Positions 49,348 to 58,467 are shown, counted from the first letter of the stretch. The stretch is 64,000 nucleotides of DNA from a bacterium (GCA_021805775.1 JAJZED010000012.1:22130-86129); one strand, 5' to 3'. Notes: generated by a model from the sequence alone, not told the origin. A program made the numbers and translations.

Positions 49348-50127
49348 GGGATCGCGGCCCCAAACGATCGGCGGTTCGAGGTATGAATCGTAACCGTCGG
49401 GGTAGGCGACGCCCGCAAAATACAACCCGTGCGCCGGTGCGGTAACACCCGCGGCGGCGCGGTCGCGCGCGGAGAGAATCGCGGCGACGCCGGCCGGGTC
49501 GCGCCGACCCATCGCGCACTCGGCGAGCATGCCGACGATCGTGCGCACCATACGGTGTAAGAATGCGTTCGCTGCGACGCGCACGATCAGCAACTCACCC
49601 CGTTGTTCGATCGTAAGCGACTCGATACGCCGGACGGTGTTGCCGTTCTCGGGAAGCGTCCCGCAGAACGAGCGGAAATCGTGTTCGCCGACGAGCGGCG
49701 TCGCCGCCTCGCGCATCGCCGCGATATCGAGCGGGCGATAGAGGTGCCACGCGTATCGCGCGAGCAACGCCGAAGGAAGCGGACGCGCGAAAATTGCGTA
49801 CACGTAGCGGCGACGCAGCGCCGAAAAACGCGCGGAGAATTCGGGGTCGGCGGCGGCGACGTCGCGCACGCGAATATCGCGCGGCAATCGGGTGTGGAGC
49901 GCCAGTGCGAAGCGATCCCACGGAAACGCAATGCGGGCGGTCGTAAAACTTACGACCTGCCCGCATGCATGCACTCCGGTATCGGTTCGTCCGGCGCTCG
50001 TTAGTGCGATCGGTTCGCCGAGGAGCGCCGAGATCGCCGCTTCGAGCTCGCCCGCAACGGTTCGTTGGGACGGCTGGCGTTGAAAGCCGCAGTATTCGGT
50101 GCCGTCATATTCGACGGCACAGCGAAT
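49342..50127 (-). CDS. truA: tRNA pseudouridine(38-40) synthase
   Basis: About 261 residues. It has the family start RCAVEYDGTEYCGFQRQP, the catalytic Asp in SAGRTDTGVHA, FSARFSALRRRYVYAI, GEHDFRSFCG and FLHRMVRTIVGMLAE. Modifies the tRNA anticodon arm. Homology begins at an ATT (50127) just after the DUF5069 stop; the nearest canonical start is a GTG at 50196, deep in that gene, which would add about 23 Arg-rich residues without similarity. Its stop codon TAG lies inside a REP-like CTACTCGGG element. Confidence 0.92.
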   Translation of the reverse strand: MRCAVEYDGTEYCGFQRQPSQRTVAGELEAAISALLGEPIALTSAGRTDTGVHACGQVVSFTTARIAFPWDRFALALHTRLPRDIRVRDVAAADPEFSARFSALRRRYVYAIFARPLPSALLARYAWHLYRPLDIAAMREAATPLVGEHDFRSFCGTLPENGNTVRRIESLTIEQRGELLIVRVAANAFLHRMVRTIVGMLAECAMGRRDPAGVAAILSARDRAAAGVTAPAHGLYFAGVAYPDGYDSYLEPPIVWGRDPE

Positions 50128-50129
50128 GG

Positions 50130-50573
50130 TTAAGCTTTCGCGGTCTCCCGTTTCGGAACCGTACGCTTCTCGTCGAGGTCGAGCAGGTCGGCCCACGTCG
50201 TCACGTCCGTGCGATCCGGTGCGATCCGATCGCGCAGGCCTACGAAATACTCCAGCGAGTCCCCCTGCGGCGAGTGGCTCAGCCATTGGTGATTCCACTG
50301 CTCGATCTCAGCGGCGCTCTTCTTGGAGATGAACTCGTCGGAGACGTACTTCTCGACCTCGGCAACGTTCTTCGATTGCTTGATGCGCTCGAGCAACTTT
50401 GCGTGGTCGATTCCGAGAAAGCCGAAGACGGCTTGGTCCATCGGGCAATCATAGTTATACTCGCCGATATTGCCGAATGCGAGCGCGTAGCCTTTGTCGA
50501 TCGCGCGCCCGATCTGCACGAGTCCGTGCACCTTATCGTGCACGCTACGGGGATAGGTTTTTGTAAGATCCAT
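50130..50573 (-). CDS. DUF5069 protein
   Basis: A 147-residue soluble protein matching DUF5069: DLTKTYPRSVHDKVHGLVQIGRAIDKGYA, IGEYNYDCPMDQAVFGFLGID, ending in a Lys/Arg tail. Function unknown. ATG start; it ends two bases before the ATT proposed for truA, so the two are coupled. Follows lysS by about 40 bp. Confidence 0.85.
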   Translation of the reverse strand: MDLTKTYPRSVHDKVHGLVQIGRAIDKGYALAFGNIGEYNYDCPMDQAVFGFLGIDHAKLLERIKQSKNVAEVEKYVSDEFISKKSAAEIEQWNHQWLSHSPQGDSLEYFVGLRDRIAPDRTDVTTWADLLDLDEKRTVPKRETAKA

Positions 50574-50615
50574 GCTCGCGTGAACACCGCCCGCCCCGCC
50601 CGGGTTGCGCCGCAG

Positions 50616-52196
50616 CTACCCGTGCTGCCGCTGGAGCGGGAACAAGATGACGTCGCGAATACTGCTCGCTCCGGTGAGAAGCATGACGAGGCGATCGACC
50701 CCGATGCCGATACCCGCGGTCGGCGGCATCCCGGTTTCGAGCGCCCGCACGAAGTCCCAATCGGGTTCGGGAATCTCCTCGTCGCCCTGCGCGCGCTGCG
50801 CGATCTGCGATTCGAAGCGCGTCCGTTGATCGTCGGGATCGTTTAATTCCGAGAAGGCGTTGCTAATCTCCATCTGCGCGCAGAAGAGTTCGTAGCGCTG
50901 CGTCATCTCCGGGTCGCCGGGAACGCGTTTGGCGAGCGGCGAGATAGCGAGCGGATATTCGGTAACGAAGGTCGGAGCGATCAAATGCGGCTCCAAAACG
51001 CGTTCGAAAATTTTATCGAGCGCGTGGCCGTGGGTCGGCGAGGGCGGCATGCCGAGCTCATCGAGAATCGTTGCGGCTCCGGCCGGGTCGAGCAGACGTT
51101 CGCGCGTGAAACGACCGTGGGAGTAGCGAGCGATTCCATCGAGATATCCGATACGGTCGAATGGGCGCGCGAAGGATATCTCGTGCTCGCCGACGCGCAG
51201 CGTGGTTCCGCCGGTCACTACGCGCGCGAGATGCTCCATCAACGCTTCGTTGAATGCAAGCATGTCGTTGACGTCCCAATACGCGGCGTAGAGCTCGAGC
51301 ATCGTGAACTCGGGGTTATGGCTGGTATCGATGCCCTCGTTCCGGAAGATGCGGCCGATTTCGTAGACGCGCTCCATGCCGCCGACGATGAGGCGTTTGA
51401 GGTTAAGCTCGGTCGCGATTCGCAATTGCATCTGCGCGTCGAGCGCGTTGACGTGCGTGAGAAAGGGGCGCGCCGCGGCGCCACCGGCGACGTGCAAGAG
51501 CGTCGCGGTTTCGACTTCGTGAAAGCCCTGGGCATCGATGAAGCGGCGCATCTCCGAGAGAATACGGCTACGCGCCAAAAATGTCGCGCGCACCTCGGGG
51601 TTGACGACGAGATCGACGTAGCGCTGACGATAGCGTTTCTCGACATCTTGCAGCCCATGCCATTTATCGGGCAGCGGGGTGAGTGCCTTGCCGAGCACTT
51701 CCAGCGCCGTCGCGTGCAGCGTCAACTCCCCCATCTTCGAACGGAAGAGGTAGCCTTCGACGCCGACGATATCGCCACGCTCGACGTGAGAGAGCGCCGT
51801 AAATGGTTCTTCCCCGAGATCGTCCCGCCGCGCGTAGACCTGGAGTTTGCTCGCCGTCGCGTCGGCGAGATCGAAGAACGAAGTTTTCCCCATACCGCGG
51901 CGCGTCAAGACGCGCCCGGCGAGGCGCAAGCGTTGCGCGGCGAGGGGTTGCTCCGCGACGACGAATGCGAAGAGTTCGGCGAGGCGATCGAACGCAATCG
52001 GTAGCGCGAGCGCGGCATCATCGCAATCGACCGGCGCCGCGAGCGCGGGCTCGACCGACGCAAGTGCGTCGCGCACCGAGCTGCGCTCGAAACGCGTCTG
52101 CGAAAATGGATCGCGACCGGAAGAACGCAGCGCGGCCAGGTGTTCTCTCCTGGCCGCGACGAGCGATGCTTCGGTCTTACCGATATCGTCGTGCAA
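50616..52196 (-). CDS. lysS: Lysyl-tRNA synthetase, class II
   Basis: A 526-residue enzyme with an OB-fold anticodon domain (LAGRVLTRRGMGKTSFFDL), motif 1 near RRFIDAQGFHEVETATL, motif 2 YEIGRIFRNEGIDTSHNPEFTM and motif 3 AGIGIGVDRLVMLLTG. TTG start immediately after the greA stop. All class II catalytic elements are intact. Confidence 0.95.
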   Translation of the reverse strand: MHDDIGKTEASLVAARREHLAALRSSGRDPFSQTRFERSSVRDALASVEPALAAPVDCDDAALALPIAFDRLAELFAFVVAEQPLAAQRLRLAGRVLTRRGMGKTSFFDLADATASKLQVYARRDDLGEEPFTALSHVERGDIVGVEGYLFRSKMGELTLHATALEVLGKALTPLPDKWHGLQDVEKRYRQRYVDLVVNPEVRATFLARSRILSEMRRFIDAQGFHEVETATLLHVAGGAAARPFLTHVNALDAQMQLRIATELNLKRLIVGGMERVYEIGRIFRNEGIDTSHNPEFTMLELYAAYWDVNDMLAFNEALMEHLARVVTGGTTLRVGEHEISFARPFDRIGYLDGIARYSHGRFTRERLLDPAGAATILDELGMPPSPTHGHALDKIFERVLEPHLIAPTFVTEYPLAISPLAKRVPGDPEMTQRYELFCAQMEISNAFSELNDPDDQRTRFESQIAQRAQGDEEIPEPDWDFVRALETGMPPTAGIGIGVDRLVMLLTGASSIRDVILFPLQRQHG

Positions 52197-52718
52197 TCAG
52201 GAGGCTTTCTTCGCGGTCTTTTTCTGCGCCGGCACCCCGCCGTTATGGCTGATCTGTTCGATTTTGTATTTCGTCAAACCGCGCGGCGTCGAAACGTCGA
52301 CGGTCGCGCCTTTCTTGTGCCCCATTAACGCGCGTCCCAGCGGCGACTCGTTGCTGAGACGTCGATTGACCGGGTCTGCCTCGGCGGAGCCGACGATGGA
52401 GAATTCGTAGACGTCGCCCGACCCCATCTCCTTGACCTTGACGGTACAGCCTAAATGCACTTCATCGGCGGCGTAATCGGTTTCGTCGATGAGCTTCGCA
52501 TTGCGAATCATCTGCTCGATTTTGATAATGCGCCCTTCGATAAACGCCTGTTCTTGTTTGGCGTCTTCATACTCCGCATTTTCGCTTAAATCGCCGTACT
52601 CTTTGGCCTGACGAATACGATCGTTCACCTCTTTACGGTGGACGGTCTTGAGGTCGTCAAGCTCGTGTTCGAGCTTTTCGAGTCCTTCGCGGGTAAGGAC
52701 GATTTCTTTGTCGTTCAA
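52197..52718 (-). CDS. greA: Transcription elongation factor GreA
   Basis: A 173-residue factor that stimulates RNA cleavage in backtracked RNA polymerase: coiled coil with LTREGLEKLEHELDDL and the acidic tip DLSENAEYEDAKQEQA, then the FKBP-like domain (ESPLGRALMGHKKGATVDV). An extra Lys-rich tail of about ten residues follows. TTG start with GAGGG eight bases upstream. Confidence 0.95.
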   Translation of the reverse strand: MNDKEIVLTREGLEKLEHELDDLKTVHRKEVNDRIRQAKEYGDLSENAEYEDAKQEQAFIEGRIIKIEQMIRNAKLIDETDYAADEVHLGCTVKVKEMGSGDVYEFSIVGSAEADPVNRRLSNESPLGRALMGHKKGATVDVSTPRGLTKYKIEQISHNGGVPAQKKTAKKAS

Positions 52719-52743
52719 CGATAAGCCCTCGTTACAGGAGAAA

Positions 52744-52762
52744 GGCCCCGAGAAAGGGGGCT
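52744..52762 (-). terminator. Rho-independent terminator after the quinate-dehydrogenase-like gene
   Basis: On the minus strand AGCCCCC-TTTCTC-GGGGCC is followed by TTTCTCC, about 27 bp after the stop of the gene ending at 52789 and just before greA. Confidence 0.6.
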
Positions 52763-52788
52763 GGCGCGCCTGCTTCGGGAGGAGGGAG

Positions 52789-53703
52789 TCATCCCCTGCC
52801 CCCGAGTTCGATGACGCGCGGACGAAGTTTTAGAGCGGTCATCAACCCCTCGTAATCGCTGGGAACGACCTCCTCCCAGCGTTTTCCCAGGAGCGCCAAA
52901 AGCGCCGCTTCCAACACGTTGGTGCCGAACGATCTCCCTCCGAAATCGGGGGTGGTGGTGACCAATCGGCGCACCCCGCGTTCGCGGAGTTCTTCGATGT
53001 TCTGCGCCGTCACCGTATTGGTAAGAATGGTTTTCCCTTCGAGCCGATCGGGCATAAAGCGGCGCATAAAATGAAAATCACCGGCGATGATCTCGGCGTC
53101 GTGATAGTATTGCGGGTATTTGGGCTCCGGGGCTTGTTCTTGTTTTTTCCCGGTCGGATAGAAGAACTGAAACGGTAACTTGCAAGCATCGGGGAGATAT
53201 TTTTCGGCTAATTCTTCGAATTCGCGAAGGCCGCGTACCGGCTTATCGAGATCGAGCGCAAAAATGAAATCCCCGAACAGGACGTCGGCCCCCGCTTCAA
53301 CGAGCGCTTGCGCCATACCGAAACGGTCGAGTGCGCTCACCATTAAGATTTTTTTGCCGCGCAACGAAATGCCGAGATCGTCCTGCAGAAAAGCAACCGC
53401 GCTACGTTCGAGCGTGTTTTTTAGCCCGCTGCCGTCGACCGCCGGGGTTTTCTTCGCCGCCGCAAGCAGGCGCAAGCCGTCGCGAAGTGCGAAGCGTTTA
53501 CTCCCCGCGTAGAGATAGACGTCGATGCCGCCGAGCCCGATGGCGTCGACGCTGCCGTCGATCTCCTCGATCTTCGCCAGGGCGAGATCGAGTTTTCCGT
53601 CGGTGCCGATCCGTTCGATCGTGAATTGCTCGCCGAGTAATTCAACTTCGGCACGGTGATCGCGCGAACTCGCGCCGAGGGAGACCGAAACGACATGTTT
53701 CAT
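52789..53703 (-). CDS. Quinate/shikimate dehydrogenase-like protein
   Basis: A 304-residue protein of a conserved family often labelled quinate 5-dehydrogenase: VVSVSLGASSRDHRAEVELLG, IDAIGLGGIDVYLYAG-like core, VDGSGLKNTLERSAVAFLQ, MVSALDRFGMAQALVEAG, and TTTPDFGGRSFGTNVLEA. A Rossmann-type segment is plausible but the glycine motif is atypical, so the enzymatic activity is not secure. It is divergent from the DUF4097-like gene and has its own terminator. Confidence 0.65.
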   Translation of the reverse strand: MKHVVSVSLGASSRDHRAEVELLGEQFTIERIGTDGKLDLALAKIEEIDGSVDAIGLGGIDVYLYAGSKRFALRDGLRLLAAAKKTPAVDGSGLKNTLERSAVAFLQDDLGISLRGKKILMVSALDRFGMAQALVEAGADVLFGDFIFALDLDKPVRGLREFEELAEKYLPDACKLPFQFFYPTGKKQEQAPEPKYPQYYHDAEIIAGDFHFMRRFMPDRLEGKTILTNTVTAQNIEELRERGVRRLVTTTPDFGGRSFGTNVLEAALLALLGKRWEEVVPSDYEGLMTALKLRPRVIELGGRG

Positions 53704-53754
53704 AGACTTGCTTTCCGCCGCTCTCGCGCAGCCCTCCGGTTCGGAGTATACTTA

Positions 53755-54477
53755 ATGAACACGATGGCACCAACATTGACTCGACGTACGGTCCTCGGAT
53801 CGATCGCCGCCCTCGCACTGGTCGGCGCCGTGGCTGCCGATCCCGTCGCATTGCGGAGCATCCCGCTGCGCGGCGCACGACGCGTTCGCATCGAAGTCTC
53901 CGGGCTTCCACTCTTCGTAAGCTCGCACGGAGCGCGTTCCGGAAGCGTGCGGCTGCGCCTGCTCTACACCTCGGCGCGTTCGCCGAGCATCGAGAGCTAC
54001 CACCACGGCGGGTGGCTCGATCTCACCGCGATCGCCGCCGGAAATTCCGTTATTCCGTTCGTCAGCGCGAACCCGACGCACCTCGACGTTGCCGTTCCGG
54101 CCGCGCTGCCGATGCAGATTCACGGTTTTACCGGCAAGATTTCCGTCGCCGATCCCGGGGCGAACGTCGCCGTCGACAATGGAACCGGCGCGATCGTGGT
54201 GACCGGCGCCCGTGCCGGCGTCGACCTCGCTGCCGAGAGCGGCAACGTTCGCGCGACGCTCGCTTCGGGATGGCGGCCGAGTACGGTTCGCTTGGAGACC
54301 GGCGAAGGCAACGTCGTGCTGCACGTGCCGGCGAATTTCCGCGGCCACGTCGTGCTTGGCGCCGCGGCGGGAACCACGAGCGACCCGCTTCTGCCGAGCG
54401 CGCGCCACGCCGCAGCGCCGTTCGTGTGGCTCTACAGCGGCAAGGGCAACGTCGCGATCGTCGTCGATCATTCGTAA
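53755..54477 (+). CDS. Exported DUF4097-like beta-helix protein
   Basis: A 240-residue protein with a twin-arginine-like signal (LTRRTVLGSIAALALVGAVA) and a body of short beta repeats (VDNGTGAIVVTGARAGVDLAAESGNVRATL, LETGEGNVVLHVP), the pattern of DUF4097/putative adhesin beta-helices. Function unknown. ATG 53755 or 53764: TATACT at 53747-53752 ends two bases before the first ATG, so transcription would start near the second, giving an almost leaderless mRNA. Confidence 0.65.
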   Translation: MNTMAPTLTRRTVLGSIAALALVGAVAADPVALRSIPLRGARRVRIEVSGLPLFVSSHGARSGSVRLRLLYTSARSPSIESYHHGGWLDLTAIAAGNSVIPFVSANPTHLDVAVPAALPMQIHGFTGKISVADPGANVAVDNGTGAIVVTGARAGVDLAAESGNVRATLASGWRPSTVRLETGEGNVVLHVPANFRGHVVLGAAAGTTSDPLLPSARHAAAPFVWLYSGKGNVAIVVDHS

Positions 54478-54483
54478 CGCGCC

Positions 54484-55611
54484 TTAATGCGCTGCAAGCG
54501 CCCGTCGACGAGCGGCGGCCTCTCGCGTCGCGGCGATTTTTTCCGGCGTGATCGCGGTATCGAACGCGCGCATATCGGCGAGCGTAAAACCACAGCGCTG
54601 CGCCATCGCCTCGATTTCGACCACGCGTTCGAGTTCGATTCCGCGCCCGAGCGTGTAATTTTCCAGTCGATTCTCCAACGCCAGCACCATCGTTTCGCTC
54701 ATGCAGGCAAGGGCGGTACGCGGCGGTAAATTGAGATCGAATTCGCTTCCCGGCTCGCGGACGCGTTCGAAACGCGGCTCGCCGGGGACGACCATATTCC
54801 CGCCTTCGGTCACGAGAACGTCGGGGCGTTCGACGGCGACGCGACGGCTCACATCGTGCGGTAACGAAAGTTCGCAGACCACCGCACCCGGCTGCAAATC
54901 TTCAGGCTCGATGATATCTTGCGTCGACGAAGTCGCGGTAAGTACCAATTGCGAACGACGCACCGCCGAGGCGATATCGGTGGTGTAGGAAACGATGCAG
55001 GGCAGATCCGGCGCGGTCTTGTCGTAAAAGGCCTTCAGGCGCGTTTCGTTGCGCGCCACGAGAATGACTTCGCGGACTTTCGGCGCGATCAACCGCGCGC
55101 AGGCCGAGCCGATGGAACCGGTTGCGCCGATGACCGCGACGGTCGCCGAGGCGAGATCGACCTCCATCTCGCGCGCGCCGCGGAAAAACGATTGCAGCCC
55201 CGCGGCAATCGTTAGCGAGTTGCCGGTCGTCACCGGAATCGGCGAGCGCTCGGCGACCGTAATGCCGCCGTCGCCGACGACGCCGGTAAATGCGCCGAGC
55301 CCCGCGATCTGCGCGCCGAGCTCGGCGCCGATCTCGATGGAACGGACGATACGCTTGTAGATATCTTCGCGCGGAAGATCGAGAATTTGCTGCGGCAGCA
55401 ACGGCGAGCCGACGAACCAACCTTCGGTCTCGCGGCCGTCGGGGGTGCGAACGCCGGTGACGTGCACGGCGGCGTAGGCCGGCATCCATTCGAGAATTTT
55501 CTTGACGATCGCCTCGCCTTTGCCTTTGGCTCCAGGCTCGTAACGAGCGACATCTTCAAGCGAGAGCGGGTGCACGACAAAGCAAAACTTCGGCGCTTGC
55601 ACGACGTTCAT
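54484..55611 (-). CDS. COG5322 dehydrogenase, acyl-ACP reductase-like
   Basis: A 375-residue protein resembling the cyanobacterial long-chain acyl-ACP reductase (AAR) family: IAGLGAFTGVVGDGGITVAE, PVTTGNSLTIAAGL, the dinucleotide motif VAVIGATGSIGSACARLI, and LACMSETMVLALENRLENYTLGRGIE. AAR reduces fatty acyl-ACP/CoA to fatty aldehyde with NADPH. The equivalent of the AAR active-site Cys is not obvious, so substrate is inferred. It overlaps the SRPBCC gene by four bases and follows an aminotransferase, suggesting a lipid pathway. Confidence 0.7.
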   Translation of the reverse strand: MNVVQAPKFCFVVHPLSLEDVARYEPGAKGKGEAIVKKILEWMPAYAAVHVTGVRTPDGRETEGWFVGSPLLPQQILDLPREDIYKRIVRSIEIGAELGAQIAGLGAFTGVVGDGGITVAERSPIPVTTGNSLTIAAGLQSFFRGAREMEVDLASATVAVIGATGSIGSACARLIAPKVREVILVARNETRLKAFYDKTAPDLPCIVSYTTDIASAVRRSQLVLTATSSTQDIIEPEDLQPGAVVCELSLPHDVSRRVAVERPDVLVTEGGNMVVPGEPRFERVREPGSEFDLNLPPRTALACMSETMVLALENRLENYTLGRGIELERVVEIEAMAQRCGFTLADMRAFDTAITPEKIAATREAAARRRALAAH

Positions 55612-56048
55612 CGCGCGCGCTCCGCTTCTTCTTTCAATGCCGCGAGCATCATCTCGCTATTTTCCTTCACTTTCTTGTGCAAGGTCGGCCCGATGAGTTC
55701 GGCGAGCGTCGGCACGCCGAAATCATACTCTACGCCGAGTACCACGCGCGTTACTCCGCCGCGCTCGTCGAAGCTCCAGGCACCCTCGAAGCGGTCGAGA
55801 TCGCCCTCGAGAAGCGCGTACTCGATGCGCAATGCGTCGTCGAGAAAACGATCCTCTTCGAGCCACTCGATCGGTGCGCCCTCGACCAGGGTTTTCCATC
55901 GCGCGAGCACGCTGCTCGGGCGCCGTTCGACGATGACGACGCTCTCCACGTCGGGCATAAATTGCGGAAAGCGCTCCTGGTCTTTCGCGAGTTCGTAGAC
56001 CGTGCGCGCGGGCGCCGCAATTTCGATAGAAGTCTCGACGTAGGGCAT
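55608..56048 (-). CDS. SRPBCC-family (polyketide cyclase/coenzyme Q-binding-like) protein
   Basis: A 146-residue START-like protein: VETSIEIAAPARTVYELAKDQERFPQFMPDVESV start, LARWKTLVEGAPIEWLEED, RFEGAWSFDERGG and a long C-terminal helix. These folds hold hydrophobic ligands in a deep cavity. Its overlap with the acyl reductase-like gene suggests it carries or cyclises a lipid intermediate. Confidence 0.85.
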   Translation of the reverse strand: MPYVETSIEIAAPARTVYELAKDQERFPQFMPDVESVVIVERRPSSVLARWKTLVEGAPIEWLEEDRFLDDALRIEYALLEGDLDRFEGAWSFDERGGVTRVVLGVEYDFGVPTLAELIGPTLHKKVKENSEMMLAALKEEAERAR

Positions 56049-56095
56049 CGAAGGCTGTCGTGCTTTCTCTTCCGGAGGCGATGGGGGGGTGGATA

Positions 56096-57382
56096 TTACT
56101 CCAACGAGCCCAGGTTGCCCAACGCCGCCGCGACCCCTGCGCGCAGGGCGGCAAGCGCTTGCTCTATTTGCTCGGGACGGACCACCAAAGGCGGTTCGAG
56201 ACGGATCACCCGCTGCTGGTTGAGCGTCCAGGCGGCGGTCACGCCGTGCTTGAGCATCTCGGGAATAATCCAGCCGCCGTACCCCTCCGAGCGGAGCTCG
56301 ACCCCGACGAGCAGCCCGAGGCCGCGCACCTGCGTGACGACCTGCGGAAACTCGGCGGCGATCTGCGCGCACCCGGCGAGCAATTGCGCGCCGCGCGCGC
56401 GCGCATTCTCCGCGAGCCCTTCATCTTCGAGCACCTCCATCGCGGCGAGGGCGGCAGCACAGGCGAGTTCGCTTCCCCCAAAGGTGGAGGTATGAATGAG
56501 CGGCGCTTTCCCGTACGCGCGCATCCAGATTGGGGCACGTGCGATATAGGCTCCGACCGGAACGACCCCGCCCGAGAGCCCCTTCGCGAGCGTCATTACG
56601 TCGGGAACGACGCCGTCGCGCTCGCAGCCGAAGCGATAGCCGCAGCGCCCGAAGCCCGTTTGCACCTCGTCGGCGATGAAGAGCGCGCCGGCACGGTCGC
56701 ACGCGTCGCGCACCGCCCGCAGGTAGCCCTCCGGGGGGACGTTGACGCCGCCCTCGCCTTGAACGGGCTCGACGATGAAGGCCGCCGCATCGACGAGCGC
56801 GGCATCGAGTACCTCGGCATCCCCGAAGGCAACGTGCGCGACATCGGCGAGCAGCGGGCGAAACGGCGTTTGAAAAGCCTCGCGACCGCTCGCGCTGAGC
56901 GCGCCGATCGTTTTGCCGTGATAGGCATCGTGCGTGGCGACGATTTTCTTGCGCCCGGTCGCCACGCGCGCGAGTTTGAGTGCGCCTTCGACCGCCTCGG
57001 TGCCGCTGTTGCACCAGAACGAAATCTCCAAATCGCCGGGGCTCAGTTCGGCGAGCCGTTTCGAGGCGCGCCCCAGCAGCACGTTAAACATCGTCTTGCC
57101 CGAGAGCGCAAAGCGATCGAGCTGTTCGCGAACGGCAGCGAGCACGCGCGGGTGGCGATGCCCCAACGTGAAGACGCCGTAACCGCCGGCGAAATCGAGA
57201 TAGGCTTTCCCGTTTTGATCCCAGATCGTCGAACCTTCCGCGCGCACTTCGATCGGCGAACCGGAGAGCTTCATCACGCGCGCGAGCGGCGGGTTGACGT
57301 ATCGACGATAGTTTTCGAAAACTTCGTCGGCGAGTGCCGCAGGCGTCGGCGCGCCGTAGAGATCGTCGCGATTTTCGATCAT
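56096..57382 (-). CDS. Class III PLP aminotransferase (putrescine/acetylornithine type)
   Basis: A 428-residue PLP enzyme: FAGGYGVFTLGHRHPRV, FWCNSGTEAVEGALKLAR, HDAYHGKTIGALSASG, FIADEVQTGFGRCGYRF, the PLP lysine in MTLAKGLSGGVVPVG, and HTSTFGGSELACAAA. Closest in look to YgjG-type putrescine or omega-amino-acid transaminases. Gap of two bases to dusB; followed by SRPBCC and the COG5322 gene. If the latter makes aldehydes, this enzyme could aminate them. Confidence 0.87.
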   Translation of the reverse strand: MIENRDDLYGAPTPAALADEVFENYRRYVNPPLARVMKLSGSPIEVRAEGSTIWDQNGKAYLDFAGGYGVFTLGHRHPRVLAAVREQLDRFALSGKTMFNVLLGRASKRLAELSPGDLEISFWCNSGTEAVEGALKLARVATGRKKIVATHDAYHGKTIGALSASGREAFQTPFRPLLADVAHVAFGDAEVLDAALVDAAAFIVEPVQGEGGVNVPPEGYLRAVRDACDRAGALFIADEVQTGFGRCGYRFGCERDGVVPDVMTLAKGLSGGVVPVGAYIARAPIWMRAYGKAPLIHTSTFGGSELACAAALAAMEVLEDEGLAENARARGAQLLAGCAQIAAEFPQVVTQVRGLGLLVGVELRSEGYGGWIIPEMLKHGVTAAWTLNQQRVIRLEPPLVVRPEQIEQALAALRAGVAAALGNLGSLE

Positions 57383-57384
57383 CG

Positions 57385-58389
57385 TTACGCCGCTACCGGT
57401 TCGGCTTCGAGGCTCTCGATGCGCGCTTCGATCGTAGCGATCGCCTCATCGCTGCTATCGATACGCATGATGCGTTCGCGCAACTGTGCGGCGCCCGGAA
57501 TTCCCTTGAGATAGAGCGCGACGTGTTTGCGCATCTGCGGAACGGCGCGCCGTTCGCCGAGATCGGCGAGCATCGCGCGATAATGCTCGATGCAAAAACG
57601 CAATCGGTCGGCCGCACCGGGGGTCGCTGCGGGAGTGCGCCCCTCCATCGCATCGCGCACTTGCGAAATAAGCCAGGGGTTCCCCAGCGTCGCACGCCCC
57701 AACATTACCGCATCGACGCCGCTCTCGCGCATGCGTTGCATCGCAACCTGCGCGTCGGCGAGATCGCCGTTTCCGATGACGGGAATCGTCAACGCTTCTT
57801 TCAAGCGCGCGATATGCGCCCAATCGGCGCTTCCGCGATAGAATTGCCGCGCGGTTCGCGCGTGCAGCGTGATCGCTTTGGCACCGACCGCTTCGGCGCG
57901 CCGCGCGACATCGATATAGACGAGATCGCTCTCGCTCCAACCCAAGCGCATCTTGACGGTGACCGGAACTTCGACGGCATCGACGACCGCGCGCACGATC
58001 TCTTCGCAGCGCTGCGGATCGCGCAAACAGGCCGAGCCGCCGTTGGTCTTCGTCACCTTCGGCGCGGGGCAACCGAAATTGATATCGACGATATCGGCAC
58101 CGCATTCCACCACCACCCGCGCCGCCGCCGCCATCGTCGCCGGGTCGTCGCCCCAGAGTTGCGTGGAGACGGGCTTCTCGATGCCGGCTTGGTCGATCAT
58201 CTCCATCGTCCGCTTGCTGCCGAATTTCAACGCGTTCGAGGAGACAAACTCCGTCACGGTGAGCCCCAGGCCGAACGGTTTGTAGAGCGCGCGCATCGTC
58301 CGGTTCGTCACCCCCGACATGGGCGCGAGGACGATGGGCGGCCAGATAGCATGGGAGCCGATCTGAAGCGGCTCGACGGTACGGGGCAT
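57385..58389 (-). CDS. dusB: tRNA-dihydrouridine synthase B
   Basis: A 334-residue FMN enzyme: LAPMSGVTNRTMRALYKPFG, DINFGCPAPKVTKTNGGSACL with the catalytic Cys, VKMRLGW, LHARTARQFYRGSADW, PVIGNGDLADA and DAVMLGRATLGNPWL. Reduces uridines in the tRNA D-loop. First gene of the operon with the aminotransferase, likely only co-transcribed. Confidence 0.93.
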   Translation of the reverse strand: MPRTVEPLQIGSHAIWPPIVLAPMSGVTNRTMRALYKPFGLGLTVTEFVSSNALKFGSKRTMEMIDQAGIEKPVSTQLWGDDPATMAAAARVVVECGADIVDINFGCPAPKVTKTNGGSACLRDPQRCEEIVRAVVDAVEVPVTVKMRLGWSESDLVYIDVARRAEAVGAKAITLHARTARQFYRGSADWAHIARLKEALTIPVIGNGDLADAQVAMQRMRESGVDAVMLGRATLGNPWLISQVRDAMEGRTPAATPGAADRLRFCIEHYRAMLADLGERRAVPQMRKHVALYLKGIPGAAQLRERIMRIDSSDEAIATIEARIESLEAEPVAA

Positions 58390-58467
58390 AGCGCTCCCTA
58401 CTATACCGGGTTTTCGCCCGCGAGGGAAATGCCGCCCCGAGCCGCGCCCGTCACACCTGCGACGGCG

